From the NCBI GenBank assembly GCA_019356535.1, contig CP037918.1, positions 806,001 through 870,000 of the forward strand: 64,000 bases of DNA, in the 5' to 3' direction. Below, in pieces: positions 17,465-25,334 of this stretch. How positions within the stretch are numbered: the stretch's first letter is position 1; each line of letters opens with the position of its first letter. The translations under genes and the position numbers were made by a program. The DNA is from Chromatiaceae bacterium. GTDB taxonomy: Bacteria; Pseudomonadota; Gammaproteobacteria; Chromatiales; Chromatiaceae. The notes beneath the pieces are model-generated. The model was not told the DNA's origin, did not search any database, and saw only the letters and a program-made list of their open reading frames with translations.

Positions 17465-19560
17465 GAAGGACATTCGACAGGATACTGGTGGTGCTGGGCG
17501 TGCTGTGGTGCCTGGGGGCCTGGGCGCGTCCGCAGACGGTGGCGGTGGAATCGCTGCATGCGGACGAACAGCAGCGGCGTACAGCGCTGGTGATTGCGCA
17601 GGTGCTCGAAGGGTTCCATTACACTCGGCCTCACATCGACGACCACCTCTCCCGTGACGCCTTCGAGCGTTATCTCGAAACGCTGGACCCCAATCGCAGT
17701 TTCTTCACGCAACAGGACATCGCCCGTTTCGAGGTCTATCGCGACCGCTTCGATGACGCCCTGGTCAAGGGGCGGCTCGAAGTGCCGTTCGAGATCTTCC
17801 GCCTGTTCCGACACAAGGTGGAACAGCGCGCGGCCTACGCCATCAACCTGGTGAACAATCACGATTTCGATTTTGGTCGCGACGAGGAGTATGTCTTCGA
17901 TCGTGAGGATCAGCCCTGGGCGCGTGACGAGGTCGAGCTGGACGATCTGTGGCGCAAGCGGGTGAAGAATGACATCCTCATCGAGCGTTTGAGCGACAAG
18001 CCCTTCGAGCCGGAGAAGCTGGTCAAACGCTACGAGGGCATGCGCGACCGCGTGCGGCAGATGAACGCCGGTGACGTGTTCCAGGCCTTTGTCAACGCCA
18101 TTACCCTGAGCATCGAGCCGCACACCAGCTACATGTCGCCCGAGGTGTCCGAGAATTTCGACATCGGCATGCGTCTGTCCTTGCAGGGCATCGGCGCGGT
18201 GCTGCGCAGTGAGGACGGCCACACCAAGATCATCCGCACGGTGGTCGGTGGGCCGGCGGCGCGCAGCGGCAAACTGCATCCCGGCGATCATATTGTCGGT
18301 GTGGCGCAGGGGCGCGATGGGCCGATGGAAGACGTGGTCGGCTGGCGCCTGCAGGACGTGGTGGAGCTGATTCGCGGTCCCAAGGGTTCGGTAGTGCGGC
18401 TCAACGTGATCCCCAAGAGCGAGGGCATCGGCGGGCGGGCGCGCGAGGTGGTGCTGGTGCGCGATACCATCAAGCTCGAGGACAAGGCGGCCAAGGCCAA
18501 GGTGCTTGAGGGGCCGGAGTACGGCGGGCTCAAGATCGGCGTGATCGACATCCCGGCCTTCTACCGTGACTTTGCCGGCCAGGCGGCGGGCAAGCGCAAC
18601 TTCCGCAGTACCACGCGCGATGTGCGTCGTCTGTTGCTCGATCTGAAACAGCAGGGCGTGGACGGCATCATCATCGATCTGCGCCAGAACGGTGGCGGCT
18701 CCCTGGCCGAGGCCACCGAGTTGACCGGCCTGTTCATCGACAAGGGGCCCGTGGTGCAGATCAAGGATGCGGCCGGGCACGTGGAGCTGGAGCGGGACAG
18801 GGATCCCGGCGAGGTCTATGACGGGCCGCTGGTCGTCCTGGTCGATCGCAACAGTGCTTCGGCATCCGAGATCTTCTCCGGTGCCATCAAGGACTACGGC
18901 CGCGGTCTGATCGTGGGCGAGCCGACTTTCGGCAAGGGCACGGTGCAGACCCTGGTCAATCTGGCGCGCTACCTGCGCAGCAAGGAAGACCTGGGGCGCC
19001 TGCGCCTGACCATGGCGCAGTTCTTCCGCGTGCTCGGCGCCAGTACCCAGCACCGGGGCGTGGAACCCGATATCGAATTCCCCACGGCCATGGGCGCCAC
19101 GGATCACGGCGAGCGGGCACTCGAGCACGCCATACCCTGGGCCGCCATCCAACCGGTGATCGATCCGCCGCGCATCGCCTTTCCCATTGCCTGGTTGCGC
19201 GAGCAGAGCGAGAAGCGCATCCGCGACAATCCTGGCTTCCGTTATCTGATCGACCGCGAAATGGAGTTCATGAAGATCCGCAAGGTCAAGAGCGCCTCGC
19301 TCAATGAGGAGACCCGCCGTGCCGAGCGCAAGGCACGCGAGCAGCGCCTCCTCGCCCTGCGCAATCGCCTGCGTACCTGGCGCGGGCTGCCGCCGCTCGA
19401 GCGGTTGGATGAAGAGGACGAGGACGAGCGCCTGGCACATGCCGACGAAGATCCGGAAGGGATTGATCGCATCATGCTGGAGGAGGCGGCACACATCCTC
19501 GCCGACTGGATCCGCGCCAGCCGGCCGTTGACCGCGCAGGTCACTGCGCATGACCGCTGA
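17461..19560 (+). CDS. prc: Tail-specific carboxy-terminal protease Prc (S41A)
   Basis: This 699-residue periplasmic protease trims C-termini such as that of PBP3 and degrades lipoproteins and MepS. An N-terminal signal (MRRTFDRILVVLGVLWCLGAWA) is followed by the Prc N-terminal domain, a PDZ domain around residues 235-330, the S41 protease core, and a DUF3340-type basic C-terminal domain. By spacing the Ser-Lys-Asp catalytic set is S467 in NSASASE, D478 in KDYGR and K492 in FGKGTVQ, matching the intervals of the E. coli enzyme. The length is normal. Confidence 0.94.
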   Translation: MRRTFDRILVVLGVLWCLGAWARPQTVAVESLHADEQQRRTALVIAQVLEGFHYTRPHIDDHLSRDAFERYLETLDPNRSFFTQQDIARFEVYRDRFDDALVKGRLEVPFEIFRLFRHKVEQRAAYAINLVNNHDFDFGRDEEYVFDREDQPWARDEVELDDLWRKRVKNDILIERLSDKPFEPEKLVKRYEGMRDRVRQMNAGDVFQAFVNAITLSIEPHTSYMSPEVSENFDIGMRLSLQGIGAVLRSEDGHTKIIRTVVGGPAARSGKLHPGDHIVGVAQGRDGPMEDVVGWRLQDVVELIRGPKGSVVRLNVIPKSEGIGGRAREVVLVRDTIKLEDKAAKAKVLEGPEYGGLKIGVIDIPAFYRDFAGQAAGKRNFRSTTRDVRRLLLDLKQQGVDGIIIDLRQNGGGSLAEATELTGLFIDKGPVVQIKDAAGHVELERDRDPGEVYDGPLVVLVDRNSASASEIFSGAIKDYGRGLIVGEPTFGKGTVQTLVNLARYLRSKEDLGRLRLTMAQFFRVLGASTQHRGVEPDIEFPTAMGATDHGERALEHAIPWAAIQPVIDPPRIAFPIAWLREQSEKRIRDNPGFRYLIDREMEFMKIRKVKSASLNEETRRAERKAREQRLLALRNRLRTWRGLPPLERLDEEDEDERLAHADEDPEGIDRIMLEEAAHILADWIRASRPLTAQVTAHDR

Positions 19561-19590
19561 TCGGGGCCGTACCGGCCGGAAGAGGTCGCC

Positions 19591-21189
19591 TTGTTTGCGC
19601 TGACCGGTGAGCGCCTGGCGCGCCTGCGCGAGGCCATGTCGCCCGAAGCCATTCGCCAGACCCGCATGGGGCTGGAGAAGGAGAGCCTGCGCGTGGCGCG
19701 CGATGGCGGCATCGCCACCACCCCGCATCCGCGCGCCTGGGGCGCGGCGCTCACCCATCCCTGGATCACCACCGACTATTCCGAGGCGCTGGCCGAGTTC
19801 ATCACTCCGCCACTCGCCAGTTCGGGCGCGGCGCTGGACTTCCTGGCCGATCTGCAGAGCTACGCCTACCGCTGCCTCGACGACGAGTTTCTCTGGGCCA
19901 CCAGCATGCCTTGCGTGCTTGCCGGCGGGCAGGGCATCCCCATCGCCGAGTATGGCGATTCCAACCTGGGGCGCATGAAACACATCTATCGCGTGGGCCT
20001 GGGCTGGCGCTATGGACGGGTGATGCAGGTGATTGCCGGCGTGCACTTCAACTGGTCGTTACCCGAGTCCTTCTGGCCCGCCTACGCCCAGCTGCTGGGC
20101 GAGCCGGATGCGGACGTCCTGCGCAACGACACCTACATGGGCATGGTGCGCAACCTGCAACGCATCGGCTGGATCGTCCCCTACCTGTTCGGCGCTTCGC
20201 CGGCGGTGTGCAAATCCTTTTTCGCCGACGGCACCAGCCACCTTTCGGTGTTCGACGAGGACACCTTCTACGAACCCTACGCCACCTCGTTGCGCATGGG
20301 CGACATCGGGTACCAGAACAAGAAGGAAGATGGTCTCGGTATCCACGTCTGTTACCGCGACGTGGCGACCTATGCGCGATCGCTGCTGTACGCGGTGACC
20401 ACGCCTGCCGAGGCCTGGGAGCGCATCGGCGTCAAGGTGGATGGCGAATACCGTCAGCTCAACGCCAACCTGTTGCAGATCGAGAACGAGTATTACAACA
20501 CGGTGCGTCCCAAGCAGGTGCTCGGCCGCATGGAGGCGCCGGCAGTCGCGCTGCTGGAGCGCGGCGTGCGCTATGTCGAGCTGCGCTCGCTGGATGTCAA
20601 TGCCTATCATCCCCTGGGCGTGGACGAGACCCAGTTGCGCTTCCTCGAGGCGTTGATGTTTACCTGCCTGCTGGCCGACAGCCCGGGGCTGTCCGGCGAT
20701 GAATTGCACGAGATCAACGAGAACATCCTGCGCGTGGCGCACCGCGGGCGCGAGCCGGGTCTGAGGCTGCGCTGTTGCGGCGAACCCGTACTGCTGAGCG
20801 ACTGGGGACGGCGCATCATGGACGCGGTGATGCCGGTGGCCGAATTCCTCGATTGTCTGCACGGCGATGATGGCTACGAGGACGCGGTGGACGACCAGTT
20901 GCGCAAGCTGATGCACGTCGACCTTACCCCCTCGGCGCGCATGCTCGATGAAATGGGCGAACGCGGCGAGAGCTTCTACCAGTTTGCACGCCGGCTCTCG
21001 ACCGCGCACCACCGCTATTTCCGCGAACGCGCCCTGAGGCCAGAGAGGGTCGATGAGTTCGATCGCCTGGTCGAGCAATCCTTTGCCGATCAAGCGCGCC
21101 TGGAGACGACCGACGACCGCGACTTCGACACCTTTCTTGCTGACTATTTCGCCCAGACCTGGCAGGCGCTCGAGACTCTGCAGGACTAG
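19591..21189 (+). CDS. gshA: Glutamate-cysteine ligase, gammaproteobacterial type
   Basis: This 532-residue enzyme joins glutamate and cysteine in the first step of glutathione synthesis. The sequence fits the E. coli GshA type: GLEKESLRV, DYSEALAEFITPP, HFNWSLPESFWP and RYVELRSLDVNAYHPLGVD. The start is a TTG at 19591 behind GGAAGAGG; no ATG lies between the previous gene and the conserved N-terminus, and an internal ATG at 19636 would remove the first helix. The next hairpin (21270) probably ends the transcript. Confidence 0.93.
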   Translation: MFALTGERLARLREAMSPEAIRQTRMGLEKESLRVARDGGIATTPHPRAWGAALTHPWITTDYSEALAEFITPPLASSGAALDFLADLQSYAYRCLDDEFLWATSMPCVLAGGQGIPIAEYGDSNLGRMKHIYRVGLGWRYGRVMQVIAGVHFNWSLPESFWPAYAQLLGEPDADVLRNDTYMGMVRNLQRIGWIVPYLFGASPAVCKSFFADGTSHLSVFDEDTFYEPYATSLRMGDIGYQNKKEDGLGIHVCYRDVATYARSLLYAVTTPAEAWERIGVKVDGEYRQLNANLLQIENEYYNTVRPKQVLGRMEAPAVALLERGVRYVELRSLDVNAYHPLGVDETQLRFLEALMFTCLLADSPGLSGDELHEINENILRVAHRGREPGLRLRCCGEPVLLSDWGRRIMDAVMPVAEFLDCLHGDDGYEDAVDDQLRKLMHVDLTPSARMLDEMGERGESFYQFARRLSTAHHRYFRERALRPERVDEFDRLVEQSFADQARLETTDDRDFDTFLADYFAQTWQALETLQD

Positions 21190-21269
21190 CCCGAATATTT
21201 CACCCGTCAAACAGCGTCGGCATCGTAACCTTATGTTCTGCCTAGAGAATCGTTAAAGAACGCGGGACA

Positions 21270-21304
21270 GGCGCCGGTTGCGGTTTGTCCCCGGCGCCCT
21301 TTTA
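21270..21304 (+). terminator. Rho-independent terminator after gshA
   Basis: GGCGCCGG pairs with CCGGCGCC across a 13-base loop and is followed by CTTTTAT. It lies 80 bases after the gshA stop. Confidence 0.75.
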
Positions 21305-21410
21305 TCCCGATTTCGGCGTATTCCCGCTCGGTGTGGCGTGATTTTCGCTCAAGCGATAACCGGGCTATCACTTTCGCTGCAAATCGGCACCATAACTATG
21401 GTGCGCGTGT

Positions 21411-22262
21411 TCAACGCGCACCGCCGCCGGAGGCGCGGCGCAGCAGGGCGTCCAGCGCCCGGGTGGGCAACAGGCGCCGTAGCAGGGCGAAGGCGTGGGT
21501 GGGGATGGTGACCGCATAGCGCGGGCGCGGATGTGGGCTGTTCAGGGCGTGCAGTACCTTCTTCAGGACTGCTTCCGGCGGGAGGGTGAAGGGGGCGGCG
21601 TCGCCTTCTTTCTTCAGGCGGCGTTCCATGGCCTGGTAGGCGGCGCGGTGCACGCTGTGTTCGGCGTCGATCCAGCGCCGGTAAGCGGCTTCGGCGTTGG
21701 CGCGGAAGCGGCTGCGGATGGGGCCGGGCTCGATCAGGCTGACATGGATGCCGCTGCCGTGCAGTTCCAGGCGCAGGGTGTCGGCCAATCCTTCGAGCGC
21801 GAACTTCGAGCAGTTGTAGGCTCCGCGAAAGGGCATGGCAACCAGCCCGAGTACCGAGCTGTTGTGGATGATGCGCCCGCGGCCGGCGGCGCGCATCACC
21901 GGGATGGCCAGGCAGGTGAGCTGGTGCCAGCCGAGCAGGTTGGTCTGCAATTGCGCCAGCAGGGCCTCGCGCGAGAGGTCTTCGACCGCGCCCGGCAGTC
22001 CCCAGGCGCCATTGTTGAACAGGCCGTAGAGACGGCCCCCGGTGAGTTGCAGGGCTTCGTCGAACCCCTGTTGCACGCTGTCCGGGGCGTCGAGGTCCAG
22101 GCGCACCGCCTCCAGCCCTTCCGCGCGCAGCCGGGCCACGTCATCGTCGCGGCGCGCGCTGGCGATCACCGGCCAGCCTCGCTGTCGCAAGCCATGTGCC
22201 ACGTGGTGGCCTATGCCGCTGGAGCAGCCGGTGATCAGCACGGGGCCGGGTCTGTCTTTCAT
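21411..22262 (-). CDS. Short-chain dehydrogenase/reductase (SDR)
   Basis: This 283-residue classical SDR has the cofactor loop TGCSSGIGHHVA at residues 11-22, the structural NNGAWG (usual NNAG with a change), the catalytic Ser in HNSSVLG, and YNCSK with Tyr and Lys. The PGPIRSRF segment after the active site is usual. A basic helix-rich C-terminus (LLRRLLPTRALDALLRRA) may contact the membrane. It is close to the YbbO/DltE-like group. The substrate cannot be assigned. It is divergent from pomA. Confidence 0.88.
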   Translation of the reverse strand: MKDRPGPVLITGCSSGIGHHVAHGLRQRGWPVIASARRDDDVARLRAEGLEAVRLDLDAPDSVQQGFDEALQLTGGRLYGLFNNGAWGLPGAVEDLSREALLAQLQTNLLGWHQLTCLAIPVMRAAGRGRIIHNSSVLGLVAMPFRGAYNCSKFALEGLADTLRLELHGSGIHVSLIEPGPIRSRFRANAEAAYRRWIDAEHSVHRAAYQAMERRLKKEGDAAPFTLPPEAVLKKVLHALNSPHPRPRYAVTIPTHAFALLRRLLPTRALDALLRRASGGGAR

Positions 22263-22293
22263 GATGTCTCCCGCTGGGAAAAATGCCGCCTAA

Positions 22294-22307
22294 AGAACTA
22301 AAGTTCT
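22294..22307. promoter_or_regulatory. Perfect 14-bp palindrome in the SDR/pomA divergent region
   Basis: AGAACT-AA-AGTTCT is perfectly symmetric. Its core ACTAAAGT is the same as that of the operator candidate at 1486-1503. A TAAA-13-GCCGGTAT arrangement overlaps it and resembles a flagellar sigma-28 promoter with two bases too few in the spacer. Confidence 0.4.
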
Positions 22308-22336
22308 GCCGGTATCGACCGCTATCCCGGTCAGGA

Positions 22337-22355
22337 ATGCCGGCCTTCCCGGCAT
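22337..22355. repeat. Small palindrome ATGCCGG-N5-CCGGCAT
   Basis: Perfect 7-bp arms lie in the leader of pomA. A second copy of the same arm sequence occurs at 29645-29668, in the leader of the GGDEF-EAL gene. Confidence 0.6.
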
Positions 22356-22387
22356 GATACGACTTGACGATGCGAGGGAGGTAGCGC

Positions 22388-23143
22388 GTGGATATCGCAA
22401 CTCTAGTGGGCCTGCTGGGCGGGTTCGGCATCATCATCGGGGCAATCGCCACCGGCGGCGACGTGATGATGTTCGTGGACGTGCCGTCCGTGCTGATCGT
22501 GATCGGAGGTACCTTCATGGTCACGCTGATGCAGGTGTCTCTGGGGGACTTTCTCGGTTCCTTCGCGGTGGGCATGAAGGCCTTTTTCTACAAGGTCGAT
22601 GACCCGAAGAAGCTGATCGAGGAAGGCGTAGCGTTGGCAGACATCGCGCGCAAGAACGGCTTGCTGGCGCTCGAGGGGCAGGAGATCAGCAACGATTTCA
22701 TGAAGCGTGGCATCGGTCTGTGCGTCGATGGGCATGACCCGGCCCTGGTGCAGCGCATGCTCTCCAAGGAGATCGATCAGATGCTCGAGCGTCACGAGGT
22801 GGGCATCAGTATGTTCAAGAACATGGCCACCATGGCGCCTGCCATGGGCATGATCGGCACTCTGGTCGGCCTGGTGCAGATGCTGGCCAACATGTCCGAT
22901 CCGGCGGCCATCGGCCCGGCCATGGCGGTGGCCCTGCTGACCACCCTCTATGGCGCGATAATCGCCAATGCCTTTGCACAGCCGCTGGCCGACAAGTTGG
23001 CGCGCGCCACAGCCATCGAACGCACCAACAAGTCGCTCATCATGGAGACCATCGCCGGCATCCAGGAGGGCATGAACCCCAAGGTGCTCGAGCAATTGCT
23101 CTCGACCTACCTGCCGCAGAAGAAGCGCCCGGGAGACGAGTGA
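22388..23143 (+). CDS. pomA: Flagellar stator protein PomA/MotA
   Basis: This 251-residue inner-membrane stator subunit has four membrane segments (about residues 5-25, 33-53, 150-172, 183-205) and a large cytoplasmic loop that contacts the rotor. The MotA family stretch MATMAPAMGMIGTLVGLVQML is present, and the N-terminus MDIATLVGLLGGFGIIIGAI matches the sodium-type PomA. The start is GTG at 22388. It is one base from pomB; the two form the ion channel of the motor. No other flagellar genes are in the window. Confidence 0.93.
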   Translation: MDIATLVGLLGGFGIIIGAIATGGDVMMFVDVPSVLIVIGGTFMVTLMQVSLGDFLGSFAVGMKAFFYKVDDPKKLIEEGVALADIARKNGLLALEGQEISNDFMKRGIGLCVDGHDPALVQRMLSKEIDQMLERHEVGISMFKNMATMAPAMGMIGTLVGLVQMLANMSDPAAIGPAMAVALLTTLYGAIIANAFAQPLADKLARATAIERTNKSLIMETIAGIQEGMNPKVLEQLLSTYLPQKKRPGDE

Positions 23144-23144
23144 C

Positions 23145-24005
23145 ATGGCTGACAAGTGTCCGCCCTGCGAGGACTGCCTGCCCGCCTACCTGGCGACCTT
23201 TGCCGACCTGATGTCGTTGCTGATGTGCTTCTTCGTGCTGTTGCTGTCTTTCGCCACCATAGACGCCATTCGTTTCAAGAAGATGGCCGAGTCGATGAAG
23301 GATGCCTTCGGTGTGCAGCGCGAGATTCCGGCGGCCGAGATCGTCAAGGGCGTGAGTGTGATCAAACAGGAATGGAGTCCCTCGGTGTCCGAGCCGTCGG
23401 TGGTCAACGAGGTCCGCCAGGAGACTTCGGATGTGGAGAAGGAAAACCTCAAGATGAACGACGGCGAGATGGACGCCGAGCAGGCCATGAAGCTGGCCGA
23501 CCAGATCATCGAGAAGGAGCTGCAGGAGCAGATGGCCGAGTTGCAGGAGGCGCTCAAGGAGCAGATCGATCAGGGCTTGATCAGTCTGGAAAAGGAAGAG
23601 AAGAAGATCATCATCCGTATCCAGGAAAAGGGCTCCTTCGGTTCGGGCAGCGCGCGGCTGGATCCCGGCTTCTACAAGGTGATCGACCGCATCTCCGAGG
23701 TGCTGGCGACCCGGCCGGGCAAGATCCTGGTCGCCGGCCATACCGACAACATTCCCATCCGCACCGGGCGTTTCCGTTCCAACTGGGAGCTCTCTTCGGC
23801 ACGCGCGGTGACGGTACTGCATGCCCTGTTGCGCAATCCCAAGCTGGACCAGCGGCGGGTCGTGGTGCAGGGTTTTGCCGACACCCGGCCCGTGGCCGAC
23901 AATGCCACCCCACAGGGGCGCGCCAAGAACCGTCGGGTCGAGCTAATTATCATGCGCGGGCGTGACGAAGAGAGCGGCGAAAAGATCACCATTCCCACCG
24001 ATTGA
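23145..24005 (+). CDS. pomB: Flagellar stator protein PomB/MotB
   Basis: This 286-residue stator subunit has a short cytoplasmic N-terminus with three Cys, and one membrane helix holding the ion-binding Asp21 in ATFADLMSLLMCFFVLLLSF. This segment and the plug region just after it are very close to Vibrio PomB, which points to sodium as coupling ion. A coiled linker rich in Glu/Lys (about 85-150) leads to an OmpA-like peptidoglycan-binding domain (AGHTDNIPI and the NRRVELIIM region). It is translated directly after pomA. Confidence 0.93.
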   Translation: MADKCPPCEDCLPAYLATFADLMSLLMCFFVLLLSFATIDAIRFKKMAESMKDAFGVQREIPAAEIVKGVSVIKQEWSPSVSEPSVVNEVRQETSDVEKENLKMNDGEMDAEQAMKLADQIIEKELQEQMAELQEALKEQIDQGLISLEKEEKKIIIRIQEKGSFGSGSARLDPGFYKVIDRISEVLATRPGKILVAGHTDNIPIRTGRFRSNWELSSARAVTVLHALLRNPKLDQRRVVVQGFADTRPVADNATPQGRAKNRRVELIIMRGRDEESGEKITIPTD

Positions 24006-24024
24006 GTCAGCGGGCAGGAGAACG

Positions 24025-24660
24025 ATGCACCGGAATGAAGACAAGCAGACGGTGAATGAGCGGCGCGAATATTTCCGGGTCGATGATGCAGTGCGTCTCA
24101 GCCTTCGGCCTGTACCTCCCGAGCAGGCGCAGAATCTGTCCGAGCTGCTCGATCGCAATCTGGCCGACAGCTTTACCATCATGTCCAGTCTGGCGGCGGT
24201 GACCGCCGAGATGGTGGTGAACATGCGCCGCATCGAGAACAGCGACCCGGACGTGGCGGCCTATCTCAAGGCGTTGGATCGCAAGATCGAGATCCTGGGT
24301 CGTGCCTTCATCGCCTGCGAATCGGAGCTGGTCGAACAGCCGGCGCATCCTGTCAATCTCAGTGCCGGCGGTATGGCTGCGCTGGTCAACGAGTGCTACC
24401 AGCCGGGACAGGTGGTGGAGATCCGCATGCTGCTGTTTCCCTCGTTCACCGGGGTGCTCATGTATGGCACCGTGGTGGCCTGCGATCCGGTGAAAGAAGA
24501 CGATGCGGGTGCGGGGTACAGTCACCGGGTGCGCATGGCGTTCACCCACATGCGCGAGCAGGATCGCGATATCATCATCCGGCATGTACTGCGTTGCCAG
24601 AGCCAGGCCCTGCGGGGGCAGGGGCGGCGCGAGGACGGAGAGCCGGCGGACTCGGCATGA
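24025..24660 (+). CDS. PilZ-domain protein downstream of the stator genes
   Basis: This 211-residue cytosolic protein carries both c-di-GMP-binding motifs of PilZ: RxxxR in RREYFR (Arg14, Arg18) and N111-x-S-x-x-G116 in NLSAGG. They lie over 90 residues apart instead of the usual 20-30, separated by a mostly helical segment (about 35-105), so the domain contains a large insertion. I chose the ATG at 24025 behind CAGGAG. It begins 19 bases after pomB, and the next small gene overlaps its stop (ATGA). By position it may act as a YcgR-like c-di-GMP brake on the motor; this is inference. Confidence 0.8.
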   Translation: MHRNEDKQTVNERREYFRVDDAVRLSLRPVPPEQAQNLSELLDRNLADSFTIMSSLAAVTAEMVVNMRRIENSDPDVAAYLKALDRKIEILGRAFIACESELVEQPAHPVNLSAGGMAALVNECYQPGQVVEIRMLLFPSFTGVLMYGTVVACDPVKEDDAGAGYSHRVRMAFTHMREQDRDIIIRHVLRCQSQALRGQGRREDGEPADSA

Positions 24661-24932
24661 AGAAACCGAGTCGGGAAGCTCTGGAGAAAGCCCTGGCGGC
24701 GGCACAACGCATGCGTAGCAATGCAGTGGATCCGCATCATCTGGCACACGCGGTGCTTTATCTGCATGAACGTAACCAGCGCCTCGAGAAGGTGCTGAAG
24801 TACACCGAGCGTTTTATCCGGTTCGGTATGGCCGAGCCCGAGCTGGCGCAGCTGCGGCGGCTGGTGCAGCGCTTGCGCGAGGACGGCGGACGTCAGGAAG
24901 ACGGCGGTCCCGACACCTCGCTGTTGCTTTGA
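24657..24932 (+). CDS. Small conserved-looking protein translationally coupled to the PilZ gene
   Basis: This 91-residue charged, mostly helical protein has no signal peptide or membrane segment. It begins MKKPSREALEKALAAAQRM and contains HHLAHAVLYLHERNQRLEKVL, which could be a short coiled coil. I do not recognise a family. Its ATG overlaps the PilZ-gene stop, which supports translation and a shared role in the pomAB operon. Confidence 0.65.
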   Translation: MKKPSREALEKALAAAQRMRSNAVDPHHLAHAVLYLHERNQRLEKVLKYTERFIRFGMAEPELAQLRRLVQRLREDGGRQEDGGPDTSLLL

Positions 24933-24940
24933 GCCGTCGC

Positions 24941-24970
24941 TTCAATCTCTATATCAGCGTGTGGTAAAAT
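24941..24970 (+). promoter_or_regulatory. Putative sigma-70 promoter of the fmdB-aspS unit
   Basis: TTCAAT and TAAAAT are separated by 18 bases, 37 bases before the start of the FmdB-type gene. The -10 is good, the -35 moderate. Confidence 0.5.
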
Positions 24971-25006
24971 TCGCCGGTTTTCGGGACCGGAGAGTGGAGT
25001 AATCAC

Positions 25007-25258
25007 ATGCCTTTCTACGAGTATCGCTGCGCGGAGTGCGGCCACGAGTTCGAGGCCATGCAGAAGATGAGTGACGCCCCCCTGCGCGATTGCCCGGAAT
25101 GCGGCAAGCCCGCGCTCGACAAGCTGATCTCGGCAGCAGGCTTTCAGCTCAAGGGCAGTGGCTGGTATGCCACCGATTTCAAGGGCGGCAGTTGCGGCAA
25201 GCCCGCGGACGAGGCGCCTGCCTGTGGTACGGGCGGTGCCTGCCCGGCCTGTGAATAG
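25007..25258 (+). CDS. FmdB-family zinc ribbon protein
   Basis: This 83-residue protein has the family opening MPFYEYRCAECGHEFE, CxxC at CAEC and CPEC forming one zinc ribbon, and further cysteines near the C-terminus (SCGKP, ACGTGG, CPAC) that may bind a second metal. Proteins of this family are often called putative regulatory proteins; the molecular role is not established. In many gammaproteobacteria it directly precedes aspS, as here. Confidence 0.88.
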   Translation: MPFYEYRCAECGHEFEAMQKMSDAPLRDCPECGKPALDKLISAAGFQLKGSGWYATDFKGGSCGKPADEAPACGTGGACPACE

Positions 25259-25288
25259 GCAGCGCTTACAACCCTGATCGTTCCATGC

Positions 25289-25318
25289 GACGCCCCGCCA
25301 GGCGGGGCGTCTTGTTTT
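25289..25318 (+). terminator. Terminator/attenuator between fmdB-type gene and aspS
   Basis: GACGCCCCGC, a CAG loop and GCGGGGCGTC form a perfect 10-bp stem followed by TTGTTTT. It ends only 17 bases before the aspS start, so aspS must be transcribed by read-through or by a promoter within the fmdB-type gene. Confidence 0.85.
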
Positions 25319-25334
25319 CATCCAAGGACATTCT

